The notes beneath the pieces were generated by a model. It ran no database searches. It was given only the letters and a program-made list of their open reading frames with translations, and was not told the DNA's origin. This document shows, one piece after another, positions 52,324 to 61,062 of a stretch of DNA of 64,000 nt. Source of the stretch: Aridibacter sp965216195 (lineage in GTDB: Bacteria; Acidobacteriota; Blastocatellia; Pyrinomonadales; Pyrinomonadaceae); the NCBI GenBank assembly GCA_965216195.1, contig OZ244151.1, positions 3,038,001 to 3,102,000 of the forward strand. The letters run 5' to 3'. The translations under genes were made by a program, and so were the position numbers. Position 1 is the first letter of the stretch. Each line of letters starts with the position of its first letter.

Positions 52324-52620
52324 ATGACTTATATCGTTACCGAGCCGTGTATCAATTGTAAATATACTGATTGCGCGGCGGTTTGCCCGGTCGAAGCTTT
52401 TCATGAAACATCGGACAGACTTCTTATCAATCCTGACGTTTGTATTGATTGTGATGCATGCCTACCGGAGTGTCCTGTAGAAGCAATTTATTCCGACATG
52501 TCATACCCTCCTGAGTACGAAAATTGGATAGAAGAAAACGCTAAAGCGGAAGAACATCCAATCATCAGTACCAAAAAACCTGCGCTTCATGCAGAAGGCT
52601 GCTCAGGACCACCCGAGTAA
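52324..52620 (+). CDS. fdxA: Ferredoxin with two iron-sulfur clusters
   Basis: A 98-residue ferredoxin of the 7Fe type. The first cluster has C9, C12 and C17 (CINCKYTDCAAVC, the C-x7-C gap typical of a 3Fe-4S site); the second has CIDCDACLPECP. The tail of about 40 residues is acidic and ends near a GCSG. An AGGAGA lies 12 bases before the ATG. It carries electrons for a partner not identifiable here. Convergent with the next gene. Confidence 0.9.
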   Translation: MTYIVTEPCINCKYTDCAAVCPVEAFHETSDRLLINPDVCIDCDACLPECPVEAIYSDMSYPPEYENWIEENAKAEEHPIISTKKPALHAEGCSGPPE

Positions 52621-52644
52621 ACTACCTACTGCCACACGTCATAG

Positions 52645-54996
52645 CTAATTCCAACGCAACCCGAGCCTTATATTTATCGGCGAATTTACTGTCCGAACGG
52701 GTGTTTTACCGATCGAATATCTTGAATTAAATAGATTCTCGATCCCTACGAACGCCTGCCAACGCTCGGAAAACTTTTTGCTGATAAACACATCCAGCTG
52801 AAAATAAGGTTCGAGGCGCAGAGTGTTCAAATCATTATCAAACTGTACTGACGCCCCACGCCCTTGTAACGAAAAACCGAAACCTTTAGCTCCTGCGTAC
52901 CGCGCCTGAAATACAAATTGGTGTCGCGGAACCTGTGGAATCATCAGTCCTTCTATCTGCGGGTTTGCCGGAAACCATGCAAACTTTGCATCCGCGAGCA
53001 AATACCCAACTGACAATCCCAGCTCTCTATAGCGAGTTTCAGCCTCCAATTCGACGCCATTAACTAGAATCTTACCCGCGTTTTGTCTTTGCCGGAAAAT
53101 CAATGTTGGGGTTGTGCTCACCGTCACATTCGACACCGCATCGGAAACCTCGGCACGATATATGTTTACCCGCGCGTAAGAATTCTTTGCGCTATAACTC
53201 ACACCGCCTTCGATATTCAAAGCTTTTTCGGGTGTTAGCTCTTCGTTCGGATTCGTAATCACGCTTCCGACCCGAAATCCACGGTACATCTCGTTTAATG
53301 TCGGTGCACGAAAGCTTCTCGAAGCATTAAAATAAACCGATGCTCTGTCCGTGACTTGATAAAGTATCGCGCCAGCGGGAGAGATTACATTTTGGGTCTC
53401 GGTTGGGAAAACTTTCGTATCGAAATTGCCGGAAGAAAACCTAAAAGATGTTTGGAGTGCTCGAAAATTCTTCCAGGAATCGAAACGCAAATTGCCTACT
53501 AAAACAAGCTTTTTGCCGATTTTCGCAAAATCCTGGAAATAAATTGCGTAATTTCGTTTGCGTCCGCCGGTTCCCAGTCTGGAAGTGGCTCCGCCGCCGA
53601 AGTAGCCAATTTCATTACTCGATCCGCGAACTTCCCTAACTTCCGCCCCGACTAAAATTGCGTGATTCTTAAAAACCGTTGAAAACTTTCCCACTACCCC
53701 CGCATTCTGCGATGGAACCCTCTGAAGCCTTACAAGATTTTCGCCATTTCGATCTGAAGCAACAGCAGAAAACTTTTGATCAAAGACCTGGGTGCCGCCA
53801 TAAGCTCTAAAACTCAGACGGGAGTTTGAAATAGATAAATTCGACAGATCAAAATCCGCCCCTACTAGAAATTGTCGTGAATGTGTCCTGTTTTTTTGAA
53901 CCGGTGTTCCATTATTTCTTGCATCGCCAAAATAGCTTGCTCCAAAAAAGACCTCAGATTGATTGCTAAAATACTTCCTGACGCGCCCGGAAAATTTTGC
54001 ATTGTGTGAATTTGCAAAGTCATCAATCAAACCGCGCGCAGATTCATCGACAATTCTGTAACCCTTGGTTTGAAAGGAGCTTGCGTCAACATCAAACGTC
54101 CAATCATTTTTCTTAAACCCAACAAAAATTGAACCAGAAGCTGTATTTTGAGTGCCACCGAAAACCTCAGCCGAAACGGTAGCGTTTTCCTTCGATGGTT
54201 TTCGTCTGACAATTATTATCGCACCGCCCAGTGAACTGCTTCCGTACAAACTTGACGCCCCGCCCCTTAAAACTTCGATTCGCTCGACCGCGATCCGCGG
54301 GATCTTACTCCATCCAACCCATCCTCCAAACGAATCGTTTAGGGGAACCCCATCGGCAAGAACCAGCGAACGACTGGCGCCGCTAGCGTTAATCCCGCGA
54401 AGCGATGTACCTTGTGTCGTTGGATTAGCGTTTCTGCTGTTTGATCTTCTGAAAAGGCTAAATCCAGCCGTTTGTCTCAAAGCATCGTCAATTGCTGGTG
54501 ATGCAGTCTCCAAAAGCTGCTTTTTTGAAATGGTAACGACGCTCGCCGGAGTCTCGCTCAAACGAGTTTCTATTTGACTTGTCGTAACAACCACGTTTTC
54601 GCGGATCGAATCTGGCCGCAAAGTAAGTTTCGGATTGTCTAAAAACCCTTGTCTAGACGGGTAATTTCGACGTAAAATAGAATATCCGTCAGCTTCGACG
54701 GAAAGTACAAATTCACCTGCGAAATCAATTTTGCATGCAAACCTTCCTTGCCGATTTGATTCGCACCCGGAAATTTCTTGGGATTGTTTCAAAATTGTTA
54801 TTCTAGCGCCTTCAATTGAATTGCCTTCTCGATCTAAGATTATTCCACGCAAAAACTCGCCTTGATTTTCCTGCGCAATGCTTGCTCCGATCGAAAAAGG
54901 GATTATGGCTAGAGATAGCAGAAGCCTTGAAAGACAAAGCCGTTTGCAATTGCCCGAGTAAAAATATCTAATAATTGTCTTGATCGTGGCCTTCAA
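52645..54996 (-). CDS. TonB-dependent receptor (BtuB/CirA-like)
   Basis: An outer membrane receptor of about 784 residues. After a signal sequence ending ASIAQ comes a carboxypeptidase-regulatory-like domain (FLRGIILDREGNSIEGARI), a plug with EVLRGGASSLYGSSSLGGAI, and a full barrel ending with GLRWN. The start is uncertain: the frame is open to 55107, which would overlap the divergent epimerase. A TTG at 54996 with AGGAAA a few bases upstream avoids the overlap and is preferred. The ligand is unknown; the fold suggests a siderophore, cobalamin or similar. Confidence 0.78.
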   Translation of the reverse strand: MKATIKTIIRYFYSGNCKRLCLSRLLLSLAIIPFSIGASIAQENQGEFLRGIILDREGNSIEGARITILKQSQEISGCESNRQGRFACKIDFAGEFVLSVEADGYSILRRNYPSRQGFLDNPKLTLRPDSIRENVVVTTSQIETRLSETPASVVTISKKQLLETASPAIDDALRQTAGFSLFRRSNSRNANPTTQGTSLRGINASGASRSLVLADGVPLNDSFGGWVGWSKIPRIAVERIEVLRGGASSLYGSSSLGGAIIIVRRKPSKENATVSAEVFGGTQNTASGSIFVGFKKNDWTFDVDASSFQTKGYRIVDESARGLIDDFANSHNAKFSGRVRKYFSNQSEVFFGASYFGDARNNGTPVQKNRTHSRQFLVGADFDLSNLSISNSRLSFRAYGGTQVFDQKFSAVASDRNGENLVRLQRVPSQNAGVVGKFSTVFKNHAILVGAEVREVRGSSNEIGYFGGGATSRLGTGGRKRNYAIYFQDFAKIGKKLVLVGNLRFDSWKNFRALQTSFRFSSGNFDTKVFPTETQNVISPAGAILYQVTDRASVYFNASRSFRAPTLNEMYRGFRVGSVITNPNEELTPEKALNIEGGVSYSAKNSYARVNIYRAEVSDAVSNVTVSTTPTLIFRQRQNAGKILVNGVELEAETRYRELGLSVGYLLADAKFAWFPANPQIEGLMIPQVPRHQFVFQARYAGAKGFGFSLQGRGASVQFDNDLNTLRLEPYFQLDVFISKKFSERWQAFVGIENLFNSRYSIGKTPVRTVNSPINIRLGLRWN

Positions 54997-55010
54997 AACT
55001 AATTTCCTGA

Positions 55011-56207
55011 ATGGACAATACATCTGAAAAAGTAAACCCAAAAAACGGCGTTTCAATGAGTATATCAGCAAATGTGCTGGTTCTTTTTGGCACGCGGCCC
55101 GAAGCAATTAAGCTCGCTCCGGTGATTTCCGAGCTGAAGAAAACTCCTCATTTTCACACCAACGTAGTATCCTCCAGCCAACATACGGATCTACTGACCC
55201 CTTTTCTTCAAATCTTCCAGATTGAGACGGATTTTGATTTGAAGGTAATGACCGCGAATCAAACCCCCAACCAGGTGCTGTCGCGAACAATCGAATCACT
55301 TGACGGTATTTTAGCATCTGAAACGCCTGATCTTATTTTGGTTCAGGGAGATACGACTACAACACTGGCGGGTGCGATCGCTGGGTTTAATCGCGATATC
55401 GCTGTCGGACATATTGAAGCAGGGCTCAGAACCGGGAATATTCGAAGTCCTTTTCCGGAAGAAATGAATCGAAAACTTACCTCGCAGCTTGCTACATTTC
55501 ATTTTGCTGCAACGGGAAAAAATCGCCAGAATCTGCTTCGCGAACACATACCCGAAAGCCAAATCTTTGTTACCGGAAATCCCATCGTCGATGCTCTGCA
55601 TTTTATTAGGAAACAGCTTGCGCCCAGTGATAAAGTACGGGAGCTTATTGCAAAGACGAGACAGAAAAAGAGAATTTTGCTTACGACTCATCGCCGCGAA
55701 AGCTTTAGAAAATACATGGGAGAGAATCTACAGGTACTCAAAGATTTCGTCGAGCGCAAAAAAGATGTTTCAGTCATTTTCCCGGTACACCCAAATCCAA
55801 ACGTAAGAAGGATCACGGATGAAATTCTGGCAAACTGCGAGCGGGTTTATCTTACAGAACCTCTTGATTATAAAGACTTTATATATCTGATGGAGCAATC
55901 ATGGCTGATTGTTTCTGATTCCGGCGGAGTTCAGGAAGAGGCGCCAAGTTTGGGCAAACCAGTGTTCATTCTCCGCGAAACTACCGAAAGACCCGAGGCG
56001 GTTCAATGCGGAATCGCAAAGTTGGTGGGTGGGAATCCACGAAAATTTGCGCGAATGCTTGACGACAATTATCTTGCTGAAACGTGGATTAATTCGGTAA
56101 AACAGGTACAAAATCCTTTTGGTGACGGAAAAAGCGCCCAGCGAATCGCCAAAATTCTTTCAAGTTTAAGTAGCCCCGTCTCAAATACGCCAAAAAGTTC
56201 CTTCTAA
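55011..56207 (+). CDS. wecB: UDP-N-acetylglucosamine 2-epimerase (non-hydrolysing)
   Basis: A 398-residue epimerase, most likely converting UDP-GlcNAc to UDP-ManNAc or acting on a related acetamido sugar. Seen are FGTRPEAIKLAPVI near residue 26, QGDTTTTLAGA near residue 105, GHIEAGLRTG near residue 127, TTHRRESF near residue 225 and SDSGGVQEEAPSLGKP near residue 305. The ATG at 55011 or one at 55056 could start it. It opens the surface-polysaccharide run and resembles the WbpI step of the acetamido-uronic acid pathway. Confidence 0.9.
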   Translation: MDNTSEKVNPKNGVSMSISANVLVLFGTRPEAIKLAPVISELKKTPHFHTNVVSSSQHTDLLTPFLQIFQIETDFDLKVMTANQTPNQVLSRTIESLDGILASETPDLILVQGDTTTTLAGAIAGFNRDIAVGHIEAGLRTGNIRSPFPEEMNRKLTSQLATFHFAATGKNRQNLLREHIPESQIFVTGNPIVDALHFIRKQLAPSDKVRELIAKTRQKKRILLTTHRRESFRKYMGENLQVLKDFVERKKDVSVIFPVHPNPNVRRITDEILANCERVYLTEPLDYKDFIYLMEQSWLIVSDSGGVQEEAPSLGKPVFILRETTERPEAVQCGIAKLVGGNPRKFARMLDDNYLAETWINSVKQVQNPFGDGKSAQRIAKILSSLSSPVSNTPKSSF

Positions 56208-56269
56208 ACGATATTTCGTGGCATAATATAGATTGAGCCAGCCTTTCCTGACGCTCCTCAATTCAACCT

Positions 56270-57967
56270 ATGGTTAGTTCCCCTGACAAAAAGAAGCATC
56301 TTTTAACCGTGCTCGTAGAAGATTATTTCCACGTCGGGGCTTTTGGTGAGCTGATTCAGAGACGAAACTGGCAGAATTTTGAGCCTCGATATTATCAAAA
56401 TACGCTTAAAACACTCGATCTTTTGGACCGCTTTGGTACGAAGGCCACCTTCTTTATCCTCGGCTGGATCGCTGAGCAAAACCCCCAACTTGTAAAGGAA
56501 ATTTCGGCCCGTGGACATGAAATCGCTTCCCGAGGATATTATCACCGAAGCTTGAGCCAACTGACGACGGAAGAAATTTGCGAAGATTTGCGTAAAACCA
56601 ACGCTATCTTACAAGATGCAAGTAATCAAAAAATTATTGGTTATCGTTCGGCGGAAAAATTATCTTTTGAAAAAGACGAACGAATTTTAGAAATCCTCGC
56701 AGATGAAGGCTTCGCCTACGATGCTTCTTTTCTTCCATCAAAGAAAACAGAAAAGTCTAAGCGATTTGCCCATCAAGTTCACAAAAGCGGCAAAGCAATT
56801 TGGGAATTCCCGTACTCAACCAGAAACGTAGGTCTTGGGCTGCTTCCAATCTCAGGAGGAAACTACTTTCGCCAGATTCCCTACACCCTAATGCGCCACG
56901 CCGTACGTGACTGGACAAATCGATACGAAGAGCCTTTCGTATTTTATTTCCACGTTTGGGAGCTTGATCCTGAACAACCAAAAATATCCGCCGCCTCTCG
57001 CTATAACAAGATCCGCCATTATCGAAAGCTCGATAAAATGGAGTGGATTATCAAGGAAAACCTAGAACTCTACGATTTCTCCGGTGTAGCCGACTATTTG
57101 GGCTTGAAAGATTCTTTAGTGGTTAGAAGTCAGCAGCCAACTATCACTCAAAAGGTCGAAGTCCAAAAACCAAAGACCGAAAACCGAAAACCCGTTTCAA
57201 TCGTCATCCCCTGCTACAACGAAAGCGAATCACTAGATTACCTCTCGCGAACACTTCGTAGTGTTAAGGAAGAACTAAACGAAAGCGGCTATTTACCGAA
57301 TTTTATTTTTATTGACGACAAAAGCACCGACGATACTTTTGAGAAGCTCAAAAAATTATTTGGCGACAGGGATAACGCTAGAATCCTTCAACACAAAGAA
57401 AATAAAGGAGTTGCGGCTGGGATTCTTACAGGCTTAAAAGCCGCGGAAACAGAAATAGTTTGTTCGATGGATTGTGACTGCACCTACGACCCGCACGAAC
57501 TCGTCAATATGATTCCGCTTTTAAGCGATGAAATAGATATGGTTACTGCATCGCCTTACCATCGAAATGGGAGCGTTCGTAACGTTCCAGATTGGCGTTT
57601 GTTTCTTTCAAAAGGAGCCTCGTGGCTTTATCGCCGGACGTTGCGGACAAAAATTTATACTTATACAAGCTGTTTCCGCGTTTATCGAAGAAGTTCAATC
57701 GTTGACATGGATATCAAAGAAAATGGCTTTTTGGGAGTGGCGGAAATGCTTGGAAAGCTTGATCTAATGGGCGGAAAGATCATTGAATATCCGGCTGTTT
57801 TGGAAGTAAGGCTTTTTGGAATCTCGAAAATGAAAACCGCTCGAACAATTTTCGGTCATCTAAAGCTACTTTCGAGGCTGTCAAATGACCGTTTGTTTAG
57901 GAAAAATGACGCGATTAAACCTTCTTTAACAGAAGAAAAGAAAATTAACGAAAAACTATTAAAATAA
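56270..57967 (+). CDS. Fused polysaccharide deacetylase and family-2 glycosyltransferase
   Basis: A two-domain protein of 565 residues. Residues about 10-283 are a deacetylase of the XrtA-associated type (LTVLVEDYFHVGAF, then FGTKATFFILGWIAE and GHEIASRGYYHRS). The usual first aspartate of the D-V-E-D motif is L here, and the first histidine of H-x3-H is R, so deacetylase activity is doubtful. Residues about 310-540 are a GT2 glycosyltransferase (SIVIPCYNESESLDYLSRT, a DCD motif in SMDCDCTYDP, GFLGVAEMLGKLD) of the dolichol-phosphate mannosyltransferase type. The linker at about 284-309 is low complexity. Confidence 0.85.
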   Translation: MVSSPDKKKHLLTVLVEDYFHVGAFGELIQRRNWQNFEPRYYQNTLKTLDLLDRFGTKATFFILGWIAEQNPQLVKEISARGHEIASRGYYHRSLSQLTTEEICEDLRKTNAILQDASNQKIIGYRSAEKLSFEKDERILEILADEGFAYDASFLPSKKTEKSKRFAHQVHKSGKAIWEFPYSTRNVGLGLLPISGGNYFRQIPYTLMRHAVRDWTNRYEEPFVFYFHVWELDPEQPKISAASRYNKIRHYRKLDKMEWIIKENLELYDFSGVADYLGLKDSLVVRSQQPTITQKVEVQKPKTENRKPVSIVIPCYNESESLDYLSRTLRSVKEELNESGYLPNFIFIDDKSTDDTFEKLKKLFGDRDNARILQHKENKGVAAGILTGLKAAETEIVCSMDCDCTYDPHELVNMIPLLSDEIDMVTASPYHRNGSVRNVPDWRLFLSKGASWLYRRTLRTKIYTYTSCFRVYRRSSIVDMDIKENGFLGVAEMLGKLDLMGGKIIEYPAVLEVRLFGISKMKTARTIFGHLKLLSRLSNDRLFRKNDAIKPSLTEEKKINEKLLK

Positions 57968-57974
57968 AAAAATT

Positions 57975-59198
57975 ATGACAGCAGTATCAGAAAAGATTGC
58001 TTTACCAAATGATCAGGACATTTCGGGCAGAACCTTTGGCGAAGAAGAAATAAACGCCGTAAAGGAAGTTTTGGAATCCGGAACTCTAATTACCACCAAG
58101 GGAAAATTCGGACCGATGCTCGAGAAAGCATTCGCCGAAAAGATGGGTGTTAAATACGCCTATGCCTGTAATTCGGGCTCGGCGGCGGTTCACGTTGCCA
58201 TAGCCGCGTTAAACCCAAATCCCGGCGATGAAATTGTCACGACGTCGATAACGGATATGGGTGCTTTAACACCGATCGTTTACCAGGGTGCAATTCCTGT
58301 TTTCGCTGATGTCGATCCAAAAACTCTAAACGTAACCGCGAAAACCATAGAAGCAGCACTATCTGACAAGACGAAAGCTATCATCGTTACCCATCTCTTC
58401 GGCAACCCGTGCGAAATGAAAGCGATCATGGAATTGGCGAATTCTCGTGGAGTTCCGGTTATTGAAGATACCGCTCAAAGTTTTCTTGCGACTGTTGAGG
58501 GCGAAAAGGTCGGCACGATAGGAGCAATCGGCGCTTTTTCTTTCCAGCAAGGAAAACAGATGACAACGGGCGAAGGTGGAATTGTATTAACAAACGACGA
58601 TGAACTTGCACGTCGTTTATATCTTTGCATAAACAAAGCTTGGGGCTACGGAGACGAAAATCCCGATCACTATTTTATAGCTTTGAACTATCGTATGACC
58701 GAGCTCCAGGCGGCGATTGCCCATGAGCAGCTCAAGAAGCTTGATGCGTCGGTCGCTCAACGCCAGAAGATGGCACAACTCCTTGATGAAAAGATCGCTG
58801 ATATTGATGGAATAGAATCTTACAAACCGTCAGATAGTGCAACGATGACGTACTGGAAGTATTGTCTGCGTGTAGATGATTCGATAATTGAAGATGGTTC
58901 AGTTGGATTGGCAGGTGCGTTGAGAACCTACGACGTTTTCTCGGCTCCTCGTTATGTCCAAAAACCGGCATTCCGCTGTCAGGTTTTCCGCGAGCAAAAC
59001 ACTTTCGGTGATTCGCATTATCCGTTTAATCTCGCTCGCCCCGAAGCTGTTGATTATTCGGAAGAGAAGTTTCCCGGAACGTTTAAAGGTTTGCATGATG
59101 TACTCGTAATGCCGATCAACGAAAAATATACAGAAGAGCACATTGAATATCTTGCGGATTCAATTCGCGAAGCTGTTAAGGCAACTAGGAAAGACTAA
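57975..59198 (+). CDS. DegT/DnrJ/EryC1 sugar aminotransferase
   Basis: A pyridoxal-phosphate enzyme that adds an amino group to a keto sugar nucleotide, 407 residues. Seen are GRTFGEEEINAVKEVLESGT near residue 16, CNSGSAAVHVAIAAL near residue 64, VIEDTAQSF near residue 165 and the Schiff-base lysine in FSFQQGKQMTTGEGG near residue 193. Only seven bases separate it from the fusion gene, so translational coupling is likely. In this run it would fit the WbpE step of acetamido-sugar synthesis. Confidence 0.9.
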   Translation: MTAVSEKIALPNDQDISGRTFGEEEINAVKEVLESGTLITTKGKFGPMLEKAFAEKMGVKYAYACNSGSAAVHVAIAALNPNPGDEIVTTSITDMGALTPIVYQGAIPVFADVDPKTLNVTAKTIEAALSDKTKAIIVTHLFGNPCEMKAIMELANSRGVPVIEDTAQSFLATVEGEKVGTIGAIGAFSFQQGKQMTTGEGGIVLTNDDELARRLYLCINKAWGYGDENPDHYFIALNYRMTELQAAIAHEQLKKLDASVAQRQKMAQLLDEKIADIDGIESYKPSDSATMTYWKYCLRVDDSIIEDGSVGLAGALRTYDVFSAPRYVQKPAFRCQVFREQNTFGDSHYPFNLARPEAVDYSEEKFPGTFKGLHDVLVMPINEKYTEEHIEYLADSIREAVKATRKD

Positions 59199-59265
59199 CC
59201 GCAAAGGACGCGATGGACGCGAAGCTAATTATCGAAACTTTGCGTTCTTAGCGAACTTCGCGGTT
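59197..59265. repeat. Intergenic inverted repeat
   Basis: Arms AACCGCAAAGGACGCGA and its near-complement ending GCGAACTTCGCGGTT form an imperfect hairpin of about 70 bases between the aminotransferase and dehydrogenase genes. It is one of several such elements in this cluster. Confidence 0.6.
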
Positions 59266-59273
59266 CAAAAAAC

Positions 59274-60275
59274 ATGAACACATTAAAATTTGCACTAATC
59301 GGAACGGGCGGTATCGCCCAAACATACGCTCAGGCATTTCAAACAACTGACGCCTGCGAACTCGTTGCTGTCGCTGACGTTAACAAAGATTCGGCTGATG
59401 CTTTTGCGGAGCCATTTGGGGCGAAATCCTTATCGGATTATAAGGAGCTTGCTGAAATTGCCGAGTTTAATGCGGTGATCGTTTCTACTCCTCCAAATAC
59501 TCATCCGGAAATTACCGAATATTTTATGAAGCTCGGTAAACATGTTCTTTGCGAAAAACCGCTTTGTCTTTCGCCTGAAGAGGCACGCGGAATGATCGAA
59601 ACGGCGGAGGAAGAAGACGTAGTTTTCACAATGGCTTCGAAATTTCGCTACGTGAAAGATGTGGTCAAAGCAAAATCGCTTGTAGCCTCCGGCGTTTTGG
59701 GAGACGTGATTCAGTTTGAAAATGCGTTTACGGCGAATGTTGATATGTCGAGCCGCTGGAATTCGGATGCGAAAGTTGGCGGTGGCGGCGTGTTAATCGA
59801 TAATGGAACTCATTCGGTTGATATCATACGCTATTTTCTCGGTTCGATTTCCGACGTTTTGGTAGTTGATGCCGGTTCGACACAAGGCCTTGCGGTTGAC
59901 GAAAATGTAAAAATGCTTGCAAAAACAGCTAATGGTGTGACCGCAAGCGTTGATCTCACATGGGGGATCAATAAAGGTGTTCCAACATTTATCAGCGTCT
60001 TTGGTACAAACGGAACATTGCACGTAGGCTGGGGAGAATCGAAATATAAGCTTAATTCAAACCCTGATTGGACCGTTTTTGGAAGCGGATATGACAAGGT
60101 TCGAGCGTTTTGCTCGAAGCTCGAGAATTTTGTTGGTGCCGTTAATGGAACTGATGAACTTTTGATCAAACCTTCGGACGCACTCGCGTCTGTTGAGGTA
60201 ATTGAAGCCGCCTACAAATCGCTCAATCAAAACTTGTGGCAGAAGGTCGTAGAAAAAACCGAAGCCGCTAGATAG
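59274..60275 (+). CDS. Gfo/Idh/MocA family sugar dehydrogenase (WbpB-like)
   Basis: A 333-residue NAD-dependent oxidoreductase. The nucleotide loop is ALIGTGGIAQTYAQAF (8-23), CEKPLCLSPEEA is near residue 93, and GGGVLIDNGTHSVDIIRYFLG near residue 170 carries the catalytic histidine. It is the second member of this family in the window. In this run it would correspond to the dehydrogenase step (WbpB) before amination and acetylation. Confidence 0.88.
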   Translation: MNTLKFALIGTGGIAQTYAQAFQTTDACELVAVADVNKDSADAFAEPFGAKSLSDYKELAEIAEFNAVIVSTPPNTHPEITEYFMKLGKHVLCEKPLCLSPEEARGMIETAEEEDVVFTMASKFRYVKDVVKAKSLVASGVLGDVIQFENAFTANVDMSSRWNSDAKVGGGGVLIDNGTHSVDIIRYFLGSISDVLVVDAGSTQGLAVDENVKMLAKTANGVTASVDLTWGINKGVPTFISVFGTNGTLHVGWGESKYKLNSNPDWTVFGSGYDKVRAFCSKLENFVGAVNGTDELLIKPSDALASVEVIEAAYKSLNQNLWQKVVEKTEAAR

Positions 60276-60281
60276 TAAAGA

Positions 60282-60357
60282 TGCCCACGAAAGGCACCAA
60301 ACAAGAAACACAATGCTTCTTCTCCTTTTTTCGTGATTTTCGTGGATTTCGTGGGCA
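60282..60357. repeat. Intergenic inverted repeat
   Basis: TGCCCACGAAAGG on the left is complemented by CGTGGATTTCGTGGGCA on the right, separated by about 40 bases. It lies between the dehydrogenase stop and the acetyltransferase start. Confidence 0.6.
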
Positions 60358-60366
60358 CATTGCAAA

Positions 60367-60972
60367 ATGCCGAAAATCCACCCAACAGCAATTATAGAAG
60401 ACGACGTTTCCCTCGGCGAAGGAACGAGCGTCTGGGACAATGTGCATATACGCCACGGTGCATCGATTGGTGAGAATTGTATCATTGGCGAAAAAACCTA
60501 TATTGCCTACGATGTAAAGATCGGCAATCTCGTTAAAATCAATGCGATGGTTTACATCTGTGCGGAAGTTACGATTGAAGACGGCGTAATGATCTCCGCC
60601 GGAACGATTTTCACTAACGACCGTTTTCCACGTGCGACGATGCCCGATCTTAAAACCCTCAGGCCCTCAGAACCTGACGAACACACGTTGCCAACACTTG
60701 TCCGCGAAGGTGCAACTATCGGTGCGGGATGCACGATTGGCAATGACCTCGAAATCGGTAGCTGGGCAATGGTAGGAATGGGTTCGTTAGTAACAAAATC
60801 CGTTCCTGATTTTCATTTGGTAATTGGAAGTCCGGCGCGTTCAATCGGAGCAGTTTGCAAATGCGGTAATCTCTTTCATAAATTTGATGGAGAGACCGAA
60901 AAGCGGGAAGCTTCTTGCGACTGCGGACTAAAATACAGAATAGAAAATCAAAATGTTAAAGAGAAGCATTGA
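60367..60972 (+). CDS. Hexapeptide-repeat acetyltransferase (WbpD-like) with C-terminal zinc ribbon
   Basis: A left-handed beta-helix acyltransferase of 201 residues built of hexapeptide repeats (IHPTAIIEDDVSLGEGTSVW, then IGENCIIGEKTYIAYDVKIG). A C-terminal CKCG and CDCG pair forms a predicted zinc ribbon. It resembles WbpD/WlbB, which acetylate an amino group on the sugar nucleotide. It follows the aminotransferase and dehydrogenase genes. Confidence 0.85.
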   Translation: MPKIHPTAIIEDDVSLGEGTSVWDNVHIRHGASIGENCIIGEKTYIAYDVKIGNLVKINAMVYICAEVTIEDGVMISAGTIFTNDRFPRATMPDLKTLRPSEPDEHTLPTLVREGATIGAGCTIGNDLEIGSWAMVGMGSLVTKSVPDFHLVIGSPARSIGAVCKCGNLFHKFDGETEKREASCDCGLKYRIENQNVKEKH

Positions 60973-61052
60973 GCCACGGAAAACACCTAGTTCTCCGAGG
61001 TAGCCGATTTCGTCCTTTCTTGATTCTCAGTGTTCTCCGTGTCCTCCGTGGC
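60973..61052. repeat. Intergenic inverted repeat
   Basis: GCCACGGAAAACACC on the left pairs with GTGTTCTCCGTGTCCTCCGTGGC (part) on the right. It fills the gap before the FAD oxidoreductase gene and resembles the sequence found inside that gene. Confidence 0.6.
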
Positions 61053-61062
61053 AAATTCACTT

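Noticed and set aside
54997..55107. Longer start for the TonB receptor gene
   Set aside because: It would overlap the divergent epimerase start by about 97 bases, and the extra residues do not resemble a signal peptide. A TTG with AGGAAA upstream is preferred.
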